Shown here: in pieces, positions 42,914-51,448 of the stretch
How positions within the stretch are numbered: position 1 is the stretch's first letter
Layout of the letters: every line of letters starts with the position of its first letter
Assembly: GCF_030646015.1 (NCBI RefSeq)
Contig: NZ_JAUSLT010000035.1
Location: forward strand, 1-64,000
Source: Bradyrhizobium sp.
GTDB taxonomy: Bacteria; Pseudomonadota; Alphaproteobacteria; Rhizobiales; Xanthobacteraceae
Reading direction: 5' to 3'
Length of the DNA stretch: 64,000 nt
Notes under the pieces: model-generated
Told to the model about the DNA's origin: nothing
The model's input: only the letters and a program-made list of their open reading frames with translations
Database searches by the model: none
Position numbers and translations under genes: made by a program

Positions 42914-43525
42914 TTATGCCGCGAGGCTGTCGACGCCGGCGCCCTTAAGCAAGTCTGCAAGCTGTTTGCGGGCATAGAACATCCGGGTCTTCACCGTGCT
43001 CTGGGGAATGCCGATGATGGCGCCGGCCTCTTCCACCGACTTCTCATGGTAGTAGACGAGGTTGATGATCTCCCGATGCGCCGGCGACAGCTTGGCGACG
43101 CAGGCCCGCAGGATCGCCGAGGTATTGCTGCGGTCCAGCGAGGCTTCCGGGGTGTCGGCCTGGTCGGCGATTTCGAGCACGTCTTCCTGGTCGATGTCCT
43201 CGTGGCGGCGCTGGCGCAGCGCGGTCAGCGCCTTGAAGCGGGCGATCGACAACAGCCAGGTGGAGACCTGCGAACGGCCCTCGAACTGGGCGGCGGTGCG
43301 CCACACGTCGAGGAAAACCTGGCTGACGAGGTCTTCGGCCATGGTGGTGTCCCGCACGATGCGCAGGATGAAGCGGTAAACCCGGACGTTGTGTCGGGAG
43401 TAGAGGATATGCATCGCGGTCCGGCCGCCATCGGAGATGCTCTGCAGCAGCATTTCATCCGAGGTCGCCTGGGCGGCAATGATGCCTTGGCGGGCTGCGG
43501 CGTTGATGGCTACGACGTTCTGCAT
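42914..43525 (-). CDS. ECF-family RNA polymerase sigma factor
   Basis: 203 residues. Region 2 contains RFILRIVRDTTMAEDLVSQVFLDVWRTAAQFEGRSQVSTWLLSIARFKALTALRQRRHE, and region 4 contains LSPAHREIINLVYYHEKSVEEAGAIIGIPQSTVKTRMFYARKQLADLL. There is no region 1 or 3 between, as in ECF sigmas. The ATG at 43525 follows CCAGGAGCGTG. An anti-sigma factor is not seen next to it; the next gene in order is the small secreted protein at 42537. The sigma factor may control itself via the shared 13-mer and an upstream palindrome. Confidence 0.85.
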   Translation of the reverse strand: MQNVVAINAAARQGIIAAQATSDEMLLQSISDGGRTAMHILYSRHNVRVYRFILRIVRDTTMAEDLVSQVFLDVWRTAAQFEGRSQVSTWLLSIARFKALTALRQRRHEDIDQEDVLEIADQADTPEASLDRSNTSAILRACVAKLSPAHREIINLVYYHEKSVEEAGAIIGIPQSTVKTRMFYARKQLADLLKGAGVDSLAA

Positions 43526-43636
43526 GACACGCTCCTGGTATTCGCCATTGGCGGCGTTTCGTTGGAGCGGAGTGATAGTTAACCCCGGTTTCGGGACGTC
43601 TGCACGCCAACGGGAAAATGGTTTCATGCGCAAAAG

Positions 43637-43667
43637 AATTGTTTCGTCGCGCGGTCAGCGACGAAAC
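43637..43667 (-). promoter_or_regulatory. Shared 13-mer and perfect 10-base palindrome upstream of the ECF sigma gene
   Basis: On the minus strand the 13-mer CGACGAAACAATT (43637-43649) overlaps one arm of a perfect inverted repeat, GTTTCGTCGC-N7-GCGACGAAAC (43641-43667). It sits about 112-142 bases before the sigma start. The rest of the 508-base gap to 44033 holds only a type A3 repeat (43876-44014); between 43668 and 43875 I see nothing else. Confidence 0.45.
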
Positions 43668-43875
43668 ATTCGAGGGGGAAATGTGAACGATTTCACAAAG
43701 TTGGCCGCGAGGGGCATCGCAGGTTGGGGGTGGGGAACGATTCGCGTTCTGGTGCGTATGGAGGCTCTTGCGGGGCGCGATAGCCGATATCACGCAGCTG
43801 TCGTCCCGGCCTCCGCGCCGGGACCCATAAACACAGGGCGTCGTGTTGCGCGAACTGGAGCGGCAGTCCCTTCCT

Positions 43876-44014
43876 TACCTCGCCCCGCTTGCGGGGAGAG
43901 GTCGGTTTCGCGCTAAGCGCGAAACCGGGTGAGGGGGACTCACCGCGCCGTCGGTGCTCGTTGAAAGAAAGAGCCCCTCACCCCAACCCTCTCCCCGCAA
44001 GAGCGGGGCGAGGG
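43876..44014. repeat. Palindromic intergenic repeat, type A3
   Basis: Opens TACCTCGCCCCGCTTGCGGG, has inner GTCGGTTTCGCGCTAAGCGC and closes CCCCAACCCTCTCCCCGCAA with GCGGGGCGAGGG. It ends 19 bases past the response regulator stop at 44034. Confidence 0.85.
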
Positions 44015-44033
44015 AGTCGCTAACTACGCGGCA

Positions 44034-44777
44034 TTACGCCTTCTCGCCGACCGGCGAAAACAAATAGCCGCCGCCGCGGATGGTGCGGATCACCGCCGGC
44101 TTGGTCGGGTCGATCTCGATCTTTCTGCGGATTCGCATGATGCGCAGGTCCACCGCGCGGTCGAACGCCTCGGCATCGCGCGCGTTGGCCAGCTCCAGCA
44201 GCCGCTCGCGCGACAGCACCCGCTTTGGATTGGCCGCGAACACCTTCAACAGGCCGAATTCGGAAGCGGTCAGCGGATGCTCGTTGCCCTCGTCGTCGCG
44301 CAGCGCCTGCGCCTCGAGATCGAGCCATTTGGTGCCGAACCGCACCAGCTGGTCCTTCGCCTTGGCGCTGGTGGCCTCGGGTGCTGCAGCCGGCGCCCTG
44401 GCCGGCGCGGAGCGCCGCAGCACCGAGCGGATCCGCGCCATCAATTCACGCAGCTCGCAGGGTTTGGCGATGTAGTCGTCGGCGCCGAGCTCCAGCCCCA
44501 CGACGCGGTCGATCGGGCTCGCGGTCGCGGTCAGCATGATGACCGGGACATTGGTGCGGCCCTTGAGGTCGCGGATGATGGAAAGTCCGTCTTCCTCGGG
44601 CATGTTGAGATCGAGCACCACGAGATCCGGCACCGAGACCTCGATCGCCTCGCGCAGCGTCTTGCCGCCGTCGCACAGCGTGACGCCGAAGCCGTGCATC
44701 TTGAGGTATTCGCCGACCATCTCGCGGGCCGGCGCTTCGTCGTCGACGATGATGATGTGTTGCTGGGTCTGGCTCAT
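44034..44777 (-). CDS. OmpR-family response regulator
   Basis: 247 residues. The receiver domain keeps DDE at 12-14 and phospho-acceptor Asp56 in VVLDLNMP, with Lys near KPCELRE. The C-terminal OmpR winged helix ends RRKIEIDPTKPAVIRTIRGGGYLFSP. It overlaps the hybrid kinase gene by 4 bases, so both are made together. The pair and the second kinase form one phosphorelay. Direct targets cannot be read here; the decayed TRAP gene upstream of the operon suggests control of a dicarboxylate-type transporter. Confidence 0.9.
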   Translation of the reverse strand: MSQTQQHIIIVDDEAPAREMVGEYLKMHGFGVTLCDGGKTLREAIEVSVPDLVVLDLNMPEEDGLSIIRDLKGRTNVPVIMLTATASPIDRVVGLELGADDYIAKPCELRELMARIRSVLRRSAPARAPAAAPEATSAKAKDQLVRFGTKWLDLEAQALRDDEGNEHPLTASEFGLLKVFAANPKRVLSRERLLELANARDAEAFDRAVDLRIMRIRRKIEIDPTKPAVIRTIRGGGYLFSPVGEKA

Positions 44778-46522
44778 GACATTTCAGTCGCAGGCAGTAT
44801 GACGGTGAAGGTCGACCCCCGTCCGGGCCCGGCGCTGTCGGCGGTCACCTCGCCGCCATGCATGTCGATGATGCGCTTGACGATGGACAGGCCGAGGCCG
44901 GTCGAGCTTTCGCCGGCGGTGGGTTTGGCCGACAGCCGCTGGAAACGGCCGAACAGCCGGCCGAGATCTTCCGGCGAGAGACCCGCGCCCTCGTCGGCGA
45001 TGCGGATGATGGTGCTGTCCTGCTCATGGGTGACCACGACCGTGATCCTGCCGCCGATTGGTGAGTATTTGATGGCGTTGCTGACCAGATTGTCGATCGC
45101 CTCGCGCATCCGGTCGGTATCGCACATCGTGACGATATTCGGCGGCGCCGACACGGAGATGGTCTGCTGCTTGTTGACCGCCAGCGGCTGGTTGGCGTCG
45201 GCGACCTCGCTGACCAAAGCGGCGATATCGACCGGTTCGCGCCGGATCGAGATGTCGAAGGCATCGGCCATCGCGTCCGAAATCAGGTGGTCGACCATCG
45301 AGGTCAGGCGCTTGGTGGCGTCGCGGATGTGTTCGACCTGGGCGGTGATGCTCTCCTTCGAGGAGCCGGCGCCGATCAGTTCGGTCAGCATTTCGGTGCG
45401 GCCGAGGATGACGCCCAGCGGATTCTTCAGGTCGTGGGCGACGGTGCCGAGAATTTCGTTCTTGAAGCCGTTGGCGCGCTGCAGCCGCATCCATTGCGAC
45501 GACAGCCGGCGGTTGGCCTGCATCAGCGCGCGGGTGCGCTGGGCGACGCGGTCCTCAAGCTGGGTGTTGGCCTCGTGCAGCTGCTGGTAGAGGATCACGT
45601 TGTCGAAGGCGATCGACAGCCGGCTGGAGAAAATCTCGACCAGCGCGCGGTCGGTCTCCGACAGCGGGCGTTCCGCCTGCAGCAGCACCACGACCTCGCG
45701 GCCGCTGCCGGTGCGCAGATAGAGCACGCTGCGGTGGTCGGCAAATTCGTTCTTGCGGCGGTGGAAGGCCGCTTCCACCATCTGCCGCAGGTCCGGATCG
45801 AGCGATTTCGATCCGGTGGTGCCGATGAAGCGGCTGTAGCAGCCGGAGCCCGCGAGCACCGAGAAGTCGTTGCCGGCGCTGCTGCCGTCGTCGCGCAGCA
45901 CCAGGATGCCGGCGCAATCGACATTGAGCAGCGAGGCGAGCTGGGTCAGCACGCCCTCGGCGAGCCGCTGCATCGACTTGAAGTCGTACAGCGTGGAGGC
46001 GGCATCGATGATGATTTCCAGCCCGCGCCTGGTTTGCACCATGCGCTCGAGCTGCTGATAGCTGCGCAAGGCCGCGGTCAGCGAGGTGAACAGCTTGTCG
46101 GCGGTCAGCTCGGTCTTCGCCTTGTAGTCGTTGATGTCGTACTGGACGATGACGCGCCGCTCCGGCGCCTGGCCGGGCTGCCCGGTGCGCAGGATGATGC
46201 GGACGGTCTCGTTCTTGATCTCGTTGCGGATATATTCGACGAGGTCGAGGCCGGCGGCGTCGGTTTCCATGATGACGTCGAGCAGCACGGCGGCGATATC
46301 GGGGTGCGCCTGCATCAGCTTGCGGCCCTCGGCCGCCGAATAGGCCGACAGGATCTCCAGGGTCTGGCCGTTGAGATTGTAGTCGCTCAGCGCAAACCGC
46401 GTGCCTTCATGCACGGCCTGATCGTCGTCGATGACGGCGACTTTCCATTTGCGCGCGGTCGAGGCTACCGGAGCGGTTCCGGAATCGTCGATCAGGTGGA
46501 GGACATCGTCCTGTTCGGCCAT
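44774..46522 (-). CDS. Hybrid histidine kinase: receiver, DUF3369-like sensor, HisKA, HATPase
   Basis: 582 residues, no membrane segment, so soluble. The N-terminal receiver (about 28-150) has DDDQ and LLDVIMETD. A DUF3369-like GAF domain follows (about 165-340), with RGLEIIIDAASTLYDFKSMQRLAEGVLTQLASLL. A coiled linker (QLEDRVAQRTRALMQANRRLSSQ) leads to HisKA with the phospho-His in VAHDLKNPLG, then HATPase with DNLVSNAIKYSP and GLGLSIVKRI. A receiver first with the kinase after it is unusual for hybrid kinases and suits a middle step of a relay. It overlaps the upstream kinase gene by 31 bases. Confidence 0.9.
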   Translation of the reverse strand: MAEQDDVLHLIDDSGTAPVASTARKWKVAVIDDDQAVHEGTRFALSDYNLNGQTLEILSAYSAAEGRKLMQAHPDIAAVLLDVIMETDAAGLDLVEYIRNEIKNETVRIILRTGQPGQAPERRVIVQYDINDYKAKTELTADKLFTSLTAALRSYQQLERMVQTRRGLEIIIDAASTLYDFKSMQRLAEGVLTQLASLLNVDCAGILVLRDDGSSAGNDFSVLAGSGCYSRFIGTTGSKSLDPDLRQMVEAAFHRRKNEFADHRSVLYLRTGSGREVVVLLQAERPLSETDRALVEIFSSRLSIAFDNVILYQQLHEANTQLEDRVAQRTRALMQANRRLSSQWMRLQRANGFKNEILGTVAHDLKNPLGVILGRTEMLTELIGAGSSKESITAQVEHIRDATKRLTSMVDHLISDAMADAFDISIRREPVDIAALVSEVADANQPLAVNKQQTISVSAPPNIVTMCDTDRMREAIDNLVSNAIKYSPIGGRITVVVTHEQDSTIIRIADEGAGLSPEDLGRLFGRFQRLSAKPTAGESSTGLGLSIVKRIIDMHGGEVTADSAGPGRGSTFTVILPATEMS

Positions 46523-48576
46523 TGCGGAATCCCGTCGCTTGCTTGTTCTGTGGTCGCGGAACCGCCCTTGGCGGCCCGCGGCATAATAATGCGAAATGTG
46601 GTGCCTTGTCCCAGTCTTGAATCCAGCATCATCCGGCCTCCGAGCTGCTGGGTAACCAGATTATAAACGATATGCAGGCCCAATCCGGTGCCGCCCTCGT
46701 TGCGCCGGGTGGTAAAGAACGGGTCGAACGCCTGCCGCTGCACGTCCGGCGTCATTCCGGCCCCGTTATCGGCGAAAATGATTTCGACATCGTCACTGCC
46801 GCGCGGCCGCGCCGAAATCGAGATGGCGCCGCTTCGGCCGTCGGCAAAGGCGTGATTGGCCGCATTGAGGAACAGATTGGTCAGAATCTGGCCGTACGAG
46901 CCCGGATAGCCGTCGATCACCAGGCCTTCGGGCACGTCGACCGACAGCGTGATCGGAGAACGCTTCAGTACCGGCCGCAGGCTCGCGATGATCTGGTCGG
47001 TCGCCTCCGACAGGCTGAACTGGCGGCGTTCGGCATGCGAGCGGTCCACCGCGACCTGCTTGAAGGACTGGATCAGTTCGCCGGCGCGATGCAGGTTCGC
47101 CACCAGCTGCCCGGCGGCGTCGCGGGACGAGCGGACGAATTCCTCCAGTTGCGACTTGCGCAGCTGCCCCTCGGACTTCAGCTCGGCCTCGAACATTTCG
47201 GCGCGGCGCGCGAAACTGGACGCCACCGTCAGGCTGATGCCGATCGGATTATTGACCTCATGGGCGACGCCGGCGACCAGGCCGCCGAGCGCCGCCAGCC
47301 GTTCGGCGTCGATCAGGTTCTGCTGGGCGGCGTTGAGTTCGAGCAGGGCGCCCTCGGCCTTTTCCTTCGAGGTGCGCAGTTCGTCCTCGGTCTCGCGCTT
47401 GGCGATGGCGTTTTCGCGAAACACCTCGACCGCGCGCGCCATCGCGCCGACCTCGTCCTTGGCATTGGTGCCCTGCACGCGCCGGTCGTAATCGCCGGTC
47501 GTGATGGCGTGCATCGACGCCATGATCTGCTGCAGCGGCAGCCGGATCGAGAGCGCGATGATGACGCCGGCGGTCAGGATGATGCCGAGAAAGATCACGG
47601 CGATCGACAGCACCTTGCGGGAAATGCTGGTCAGCGTGCGGTCGAAAGTGGCCTGCGCCTTCTGCTCGCGCTGGCGCATCTTGACCGACAGATTGTCGAT
47701 CGCGCCGATCGCTTCGGCCTGGCTGGCGTCGATGGTGTTGCGCAAGAGCTCGGTCCGGCTCGCCAGTTGCTCCGACAGCTTGGCAAAGCCCTCGCGTAGC
47801 GCGGATGTCCTGGCCTGCAGCCGCTGCAGCGCCATGCGCTGCAGGTCGTTTTCGGCCAGTTCGGACATCTCCGGGATGGTTTTTTCGATGGTCTCGGTAT
47901 TCCTGCGGGCGTCCTCGGCGGACGCCGTTGCCAGCGACAGATAATAGGCGTTGGCGGCGACCAGCATCGCGGTGAACGCCTCGCGGGATTTGCCCAGCGA
48001 CGGCCAGATCAGGGCCTCGCGGCGCCCGGTGGCGCCTTCGATGATCGAATACAGTCCGGCCATGTCCTTGGCGGGAGCCAGCACCTGGTCCTGATAGGTC
48101 TTGGTAATCGTGGCCTGGACCGCGCGCAGCTCGCCGAAGCCGTTGAGGAATTTATCGGTGACGCGCTCGAGTTCAGCGACCGACCCCGACAGCATCGGGT
48201 CGGTCGACGCGCGCGTGGTCAGCGTGCCCAGCACCGCCTCGCGCAAGAGCAGGATCTCCGCGAACAGTTCCGGGCTCGGCTGAGTGATGTAGCGATGGAT
48301 CAGGTTCTGCAGCCGGCTGGTTTCGCTTTCCAGCAGCGCCAGGATCTTGTCGGATTCGCGGACCTGCCGCACGTCGTCCCAGGCCGAACCGAGCACCTGG
48401 GCGCCGTTCCAGATCATGCCGGCAAGTACAACGACCACGGCCGAATTCAGCGCGGCGATCGACAGGATGCGCCAGCGGATCGGCACCGCGCGGACCAGCC
48501 CGACGACCCGGGCACGGCCGCGCGCGGCGAGACCCGCCGGCCGTTCCATGCGTTCGTCTTGCCGCGGCAATGCCAA
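46492..48576 (-). CDS. Membrane sensor histidine kinase
   Basis: 694 residues. One membrane helix near residue 35-58 and a second near 330-352 bracket a large periplasmic sensor rich in helix. A HAMP linker (LPLQQIMASMHAITTGDYDRRV) leads to a coiled coil, then HisKA with the phospho-His in VAGVAHEVNNPIG and an HATPase (NLFLNAANHAFADG; GTGLGLHIVYN). The reported start is a TTG at 48574-48576, just after the end of the TRAP remnant; an ATG at 48549 is an alternative. Its last 31 bases overlap the hybrid kinase start. It probably senses the ligand of the lost TRAP binding protein. Confidence 0.85.
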   Translation of the reverse strand: MALPRQDERMERPAGLAARGRARVVGLVRAVPIRWRILSIAALNSAVVVVLAGMIWNGAQVLGSAWDDVRQVRESDKILALLESETSRLQNLIHRYITQPSPELFAEILLLREAVLGTLTTRASTDPMLSGSVAELERVTDKFLNGFGELRAVQATITKTYQDQVLAPAKDMAGLYSIIEGATGRREALIWPSLGKSREAFTAMLVAANAYYLSLATASAEDARRNTETIEKTIPEMSELAENDLQRMALQRLQARTSALREGFAKLSEQLASRTELLRNTIDASQAEAIGAIDNLSVKMRQREQKAQATFDRTLTSISRKVLSIAVIFLGIILTAGVIIALSIRLPLQQIMASMHAITTGDYDRRVQGTNAKDEVGAMARAVEVFRENAIAKRETEDELRTSKEKAEGALLELNAAQQNLIDAERLAALGGLVAGVAHEVNNPIGISLTVASSFARRAEMFEAELKSEGQLRKSQLEEFVRSSRDAAGQLVANLHRAGELIQSFKQVAVDRSHAERRQFSLSEATDQIIASLRPVLKRSPITLSVDVPEGLVIDGYPGSYGQILTNLFLNAANHAFADGRSGAISISARPRGSDDVEIIFADNGAGMTPDVQRQAFDPFFTTRRNEGGTGLGLHIVYNLVTQQLGGRMMLDSRLGQGTTFRIIMPRAAKGGSATTEQASDGIPQWPNRTMSST

Positions 48577-48583
48577 GGCTAAT

Positions 48584-48896
48584 TCACTCCACCTTGCGAA
48601 TTCGTTCGATCAGCCGCGCCATCATGACATCGCGCGGCATTTTTTGCGTCGATTCGAGCCATGGCGGCTCTTGCAGATGTTCTATGGTGCGAAACGGGGG
48701 CGGTATCGGTCAACATGGTGGCCGACACGCAGGTCCCGGTCAGGGCTACAGCGACATTGCTGCGCTTGAGGTCTTCGCCCGTTGTACCGGCGGCGCGAAA
48801 TTCCCGCGCCGCGGCACTCGTCGAGACCGCCGTCAGCGACAGCGCGACAACGAGTGTTACGGTCCGCGAAAGGCCGGCGCGGCTGTACACAGGCAA
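48584..48896 (-). pseudogene. Decayed TRAP (DctP-type) solute-binding protein gene
   Basis: Three pieces remain in order. First comes a signal peptide plus AAAREFRAA, typical of DctP mature starts. Then comes DLKRSNVA, like the DLNRTNVA piece found in the middle of DctP. Last is LIERIRKVE, a DctP-like C-terminus, in another frame and stopping at 48584. Full proteins are over 300 residues; only about 100 codons remain, so two internal deletions and a frameshift are inferred. It lies directly upstream of the sensor kinase, where TRAP operons often carry a binding protein. The 231 bases to 49127 show only a small tandem duplication. Confidence 0.55.
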
Positions 48897-49055
48897 AACT
48901 CATCCCCTTATGATGATGTCGACGGTGGGCAGGAAAGGTTCAACCCATTTAGCAGATGCCGCCTTCCGATAGCTATCCTGCCAGCGCCACGCGGGGCGTC
49001 AATGGTGCGCTGCGCTCAACCTTTTGCGGATTGAAACCGCTGGCTCAGGGCCTTA

Positions 49056-49085
49056 TTGAGGGCCTTCACGTTGAGGGCCTTCACG
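49056..49085. repeat. Perfect 15-base tandem duplication
   Basis: TTGAGGGCCTTCACG occurs twice in a row, with a degraded third copy (CAGGGCCTTA) just before. It lies 43 bases upstream of the UgpB-like start and could alter promoter spacing. Confidence 0.85.
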
Positions 49086-49127
49086 CGCGAGAGCGGCGTT
49101 TCGGCCGCCACAGATTAGATTGGTTGT

Positions 49128-50456
49128 ATGGTGAATTCGGCTCTGAGATTTCTGCAGCTCGCGGCCGTTGCCGCAATGGTCACACTGGCGTCTCCGGCAT
49201 GGGCGGTCACCGAGATCATGTGGTGGCACGCGATGTCGGGCGAACTCGGCCGGCAGCTGGAGAAGCTGGCGTCTGATTTCAACACATCGCAATCCGAATA
49301 CCGGATCGTGCCGAGCTACAAGGGAAACTACACCGAAACCGTCACCGCGGCGATCTTCGCATTTCGCTCGCGCAGCCAGCCCACCATCGTTCAGGTCAAC
49401 GAAATCGCGACCGCGACCATGATGGCGGCGAAGGGCGCGATCTATCCGGTGTATGAGCTGATGCGAAACGAGACCGAGGCGTTCTCGCCGGCCGCCTATC
49501 TTCCTGCGGTGACCGGCTACTATGCCGACGTCGCCGGCAACATGCTGTCGTTCCCGTTCAACGCCTCGACGCCGATCCTCTACTACAACAAGGATCTGTT
49601 CCGCGCCGCCGGCCTCGATCCCGAAGTGCCGCCGAAGACCTGGCCCGAGGTCGGCGCGGCCGCGAAAAAACTGCGGGGGTCCGGCGCGGTTTGCGGCTTG
49701 ACCACCTCCTGGCCGTCATGGATCAACGTCGAGAATTTTTCCGCATTCCACAATCTGCCGATTTCCACCATGGCCAATGGCTTCGGCGGTCTCAATGCCG
49801 AACTCAATTTCAACAATCCGGTGATGGTGCGCCATGTCGCGCAACTGACGGAATGGCAGGCCACCAAGGTGTTCGATTACAGCGGCCGGGCGCAAACCGC
49901 GGAGCCGCGCTTTCAAAAGGGCGAATGCGGCATCTTCCTGGGGAGTTCGGCGACGCGCGCGGACATCAAGGCCAATTCGAAATTCGAGGTCGGCTACGGC
50001 ATGCTGCCGTACTGGCCCGACGTCGCAGGCGCGCCGCAAAACACCATCATCGGCGGCGCCACTTTGTGGGTGCTGCGGGACCGGCCGCGTGTCGAATACA
50101 AGGGCGTGGCGAAATTCTTCGCCTATCTGTCGAAGCCGGAGGTTCAGGCCGCCTGGCACCAGAACACTGGCTATCTGCCGGTGACTCGGGCGGCGTTCGA
50201 CCTGACCCGCGCGCAGGGTTTTTACGATCGCAATCCGGGTGCGGCGATCTCGATCGAGCAGATGACCTTGAAGCCGCCGACCGAAAATTCGCGCGGCGTC
50301 CGGCTCGGCTCCTTCGTCCTGGTCCGCGGCGTGATCGAAGACGAGCTGGAGCAGGCCTTCAGCGGCAAGAAGTCCGCGCAGGAAGCGCTGGATTCCGCCG
50401 TCGAGCGCGGCAACCGGCTGCTGCGCCAGTTCGAGCGGGCAAATCCGGACCGGTAG
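49128..50456 (+). CDS. UgpB-like sn-glycerol-3-phosphate/sugar-binding protein
   Basis: 442 residues. A signal peptide (about 1-26, ending PAWA) is followed by VTEIMWWHAMSGELGRQLEKLASDFN, a classic UgpB/family-1 binding-protein opening, and by YTETVTAAIFAFRSRSQPTIVQVNEI and NASTPILYYNKDLF. These bind glycerol-3-phosphate or sugars for a Ugp-type ABC importer. No permease or ATPase gene is next to it; the following gene is an APH-fold kinase. So it is an orphan binding protein, or its transporter lies elsewhere. Confidence 0.85.
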   Translation: MVNSALRFLQLAAVAAMVTLASPAWAVTEIMWWHAMSGELGRQLEKLASDFNTSQSEYRIVPSYKGNYTETVTAAIFAFRSRSQPTIVQVNEIATATMMAAKGAIYPVYELMRNETEAFSPAAYLPAVTGYYADVAGNMLSFPFNASTPILYYNKDLFRAAGLDPEVPPKTWPEVGAAAKKLRGSGAVCGLTTSWPSWINVENFSAFHNLPISTMANGFGGLNAELNFNNPVMVRHVAQLTEWQATKVFDYSGRAQTAEPRFQKGECGIFLGSSATRADIKANSKFEVGYGMLPYWPDVAGAPQNTIIGGATLWVLRDRPRVEYKGVAKFFAYLSKPEVQAAWHQNTGYLPVTRAAFDLTRAQGFYDRNPGAAISIEQMTLKPPTENSRGVRLGSFVLVRGVIEDELEQAFSGKKSAQEALDSAVERGNRLLRQFERANPDR

Positions 50457-50468
50457 TTGTGATATCAG

Positions 50469-51419
50469 ATGCATTCACTGCCAAGTCTCTCGAATTTCGA
50501 AAGCTTCGAGACATGGCGCGCCGATGCGTCGCAGTGTCTGCCGGCGGCGCTCGATATCGCGCAAAGTCACGGATTGCCGCATGCGGACGCGCATGTCTTT
50601 GCGACCGGGACCAATCTCGTGGTCGGGCTCGATGAGCATCTGATCCTGAAGCTGTTTCCGCCATCGTTGCGCGGCCAGTTCGAGTCGGAGCGGATTTCGC
50701 TGGCGCAGCTGCGTGGGCGGCTCAGCGTCCCGATTCCGGAGATCGTGCTCGAAGGCGAGCGCGACCGATGGCCGTATCTCGTTATCACGCGGCTGCCCGG
50801 AGTGGTGGGCAGCGAGGCATGGCAGGTTCTGCCGGAGGACCAGAAGGAGCGTGTGCTGGCTCAGATCGGCGAGACCATCGCACAGGTGCAGCGCGCGCCG
50901 GTCGGCGACCTCGCCGGGATCGAACCAGGCTGGTCGCAGTTCATGGCCCGGCAAATCGCGGGGTGCCGGACGAGGCATGAGCGCCTCGGATTGTCGCACA
51001 AATTTCTCGATGGGTTCGACGATCTGCTTGCCGACGCCGAGGCGCTGACGGCGCTGGACGCGCCGCCGGTCATCCTGACCGGGGAATACATCCCGGAGAA
51101 TTTCTTGCTGAGTTGCGACAACGGAGACTGGCGGCTTTCGGGGCTGATCGACTTCGGCGACGTGATGACGGGAAGGGCCGAATACGACCTGCTCGGCCCC
51201 AGCGCCTTCATGACCGCCGGGATGCCGGGTCGCGTCCGCAGTCTGTTCAGCGGATTCGGCTATTCCAGCGCGGAGATCGATTTCACATTAAAGCGCCGGT
51301 TGATGGTGCTGATGCTGCTGCACCGCTTCAGCGATCCCGTCAGACACATCTGCATCGAGGGCTGGCAACACAAAGCCGGCGACCTCGTCCAGTTACAGGA
51401 ATTGCTCTGGCCGAATTGA
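50469..51419 (+). CDS. APH-fold phosphotransferase with an altered catalytic loop
   Basis: 316 residues. The kinase fold shows the N-lobe (HVFATGTNLVVGLDEHLILKLFPPS), the DFG-like metal motif IDFGDVM, and the downstream C-lobe. The catalytic loop, normally HGDxxxxN, reads LTGEYIPENFLL: His and the key Asp are replaced by Thr and Glu, while Asn is kept. Thus it may be a weak kinase, an altered one, or a pseudokinase. It follows the UgpB-like gene by 12 bases. A role in aminoglycoside resistance is not supported; a small-molecule kinase is more likely. Confidence 0.75.
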   Translation: MHSLPSLSNFESFETWRADASQCLPAALDIAQSHGLPHADAHVFATGTNLVVGLDEHLILKLFPPSLRGQFESERISLAQLRGRLSVPIPEIVLEGERDRWPYLVITRLPGVVGSEAWQVLPEDQKERVLAQIGETIAQVQRAPVGDLAGIEPGWSQFMARQIAGCRTRHERLGLSHKFLDGFDDLLADAEALTALDAPPVILTGEYIPENFLLSCDNGDWRLSGLIDFGDVMTGRAEYDLLGPSAFMTAGMPGRVRSLFSGFGYSSAEIDFTLKRRLMVLMLLHRFSDPVRHICIEGWQHKAGDLVQLQELLWPN

Positions 51420-51448
51420 CCGGCATGGCACCGGTCCGCGCTATCGAA

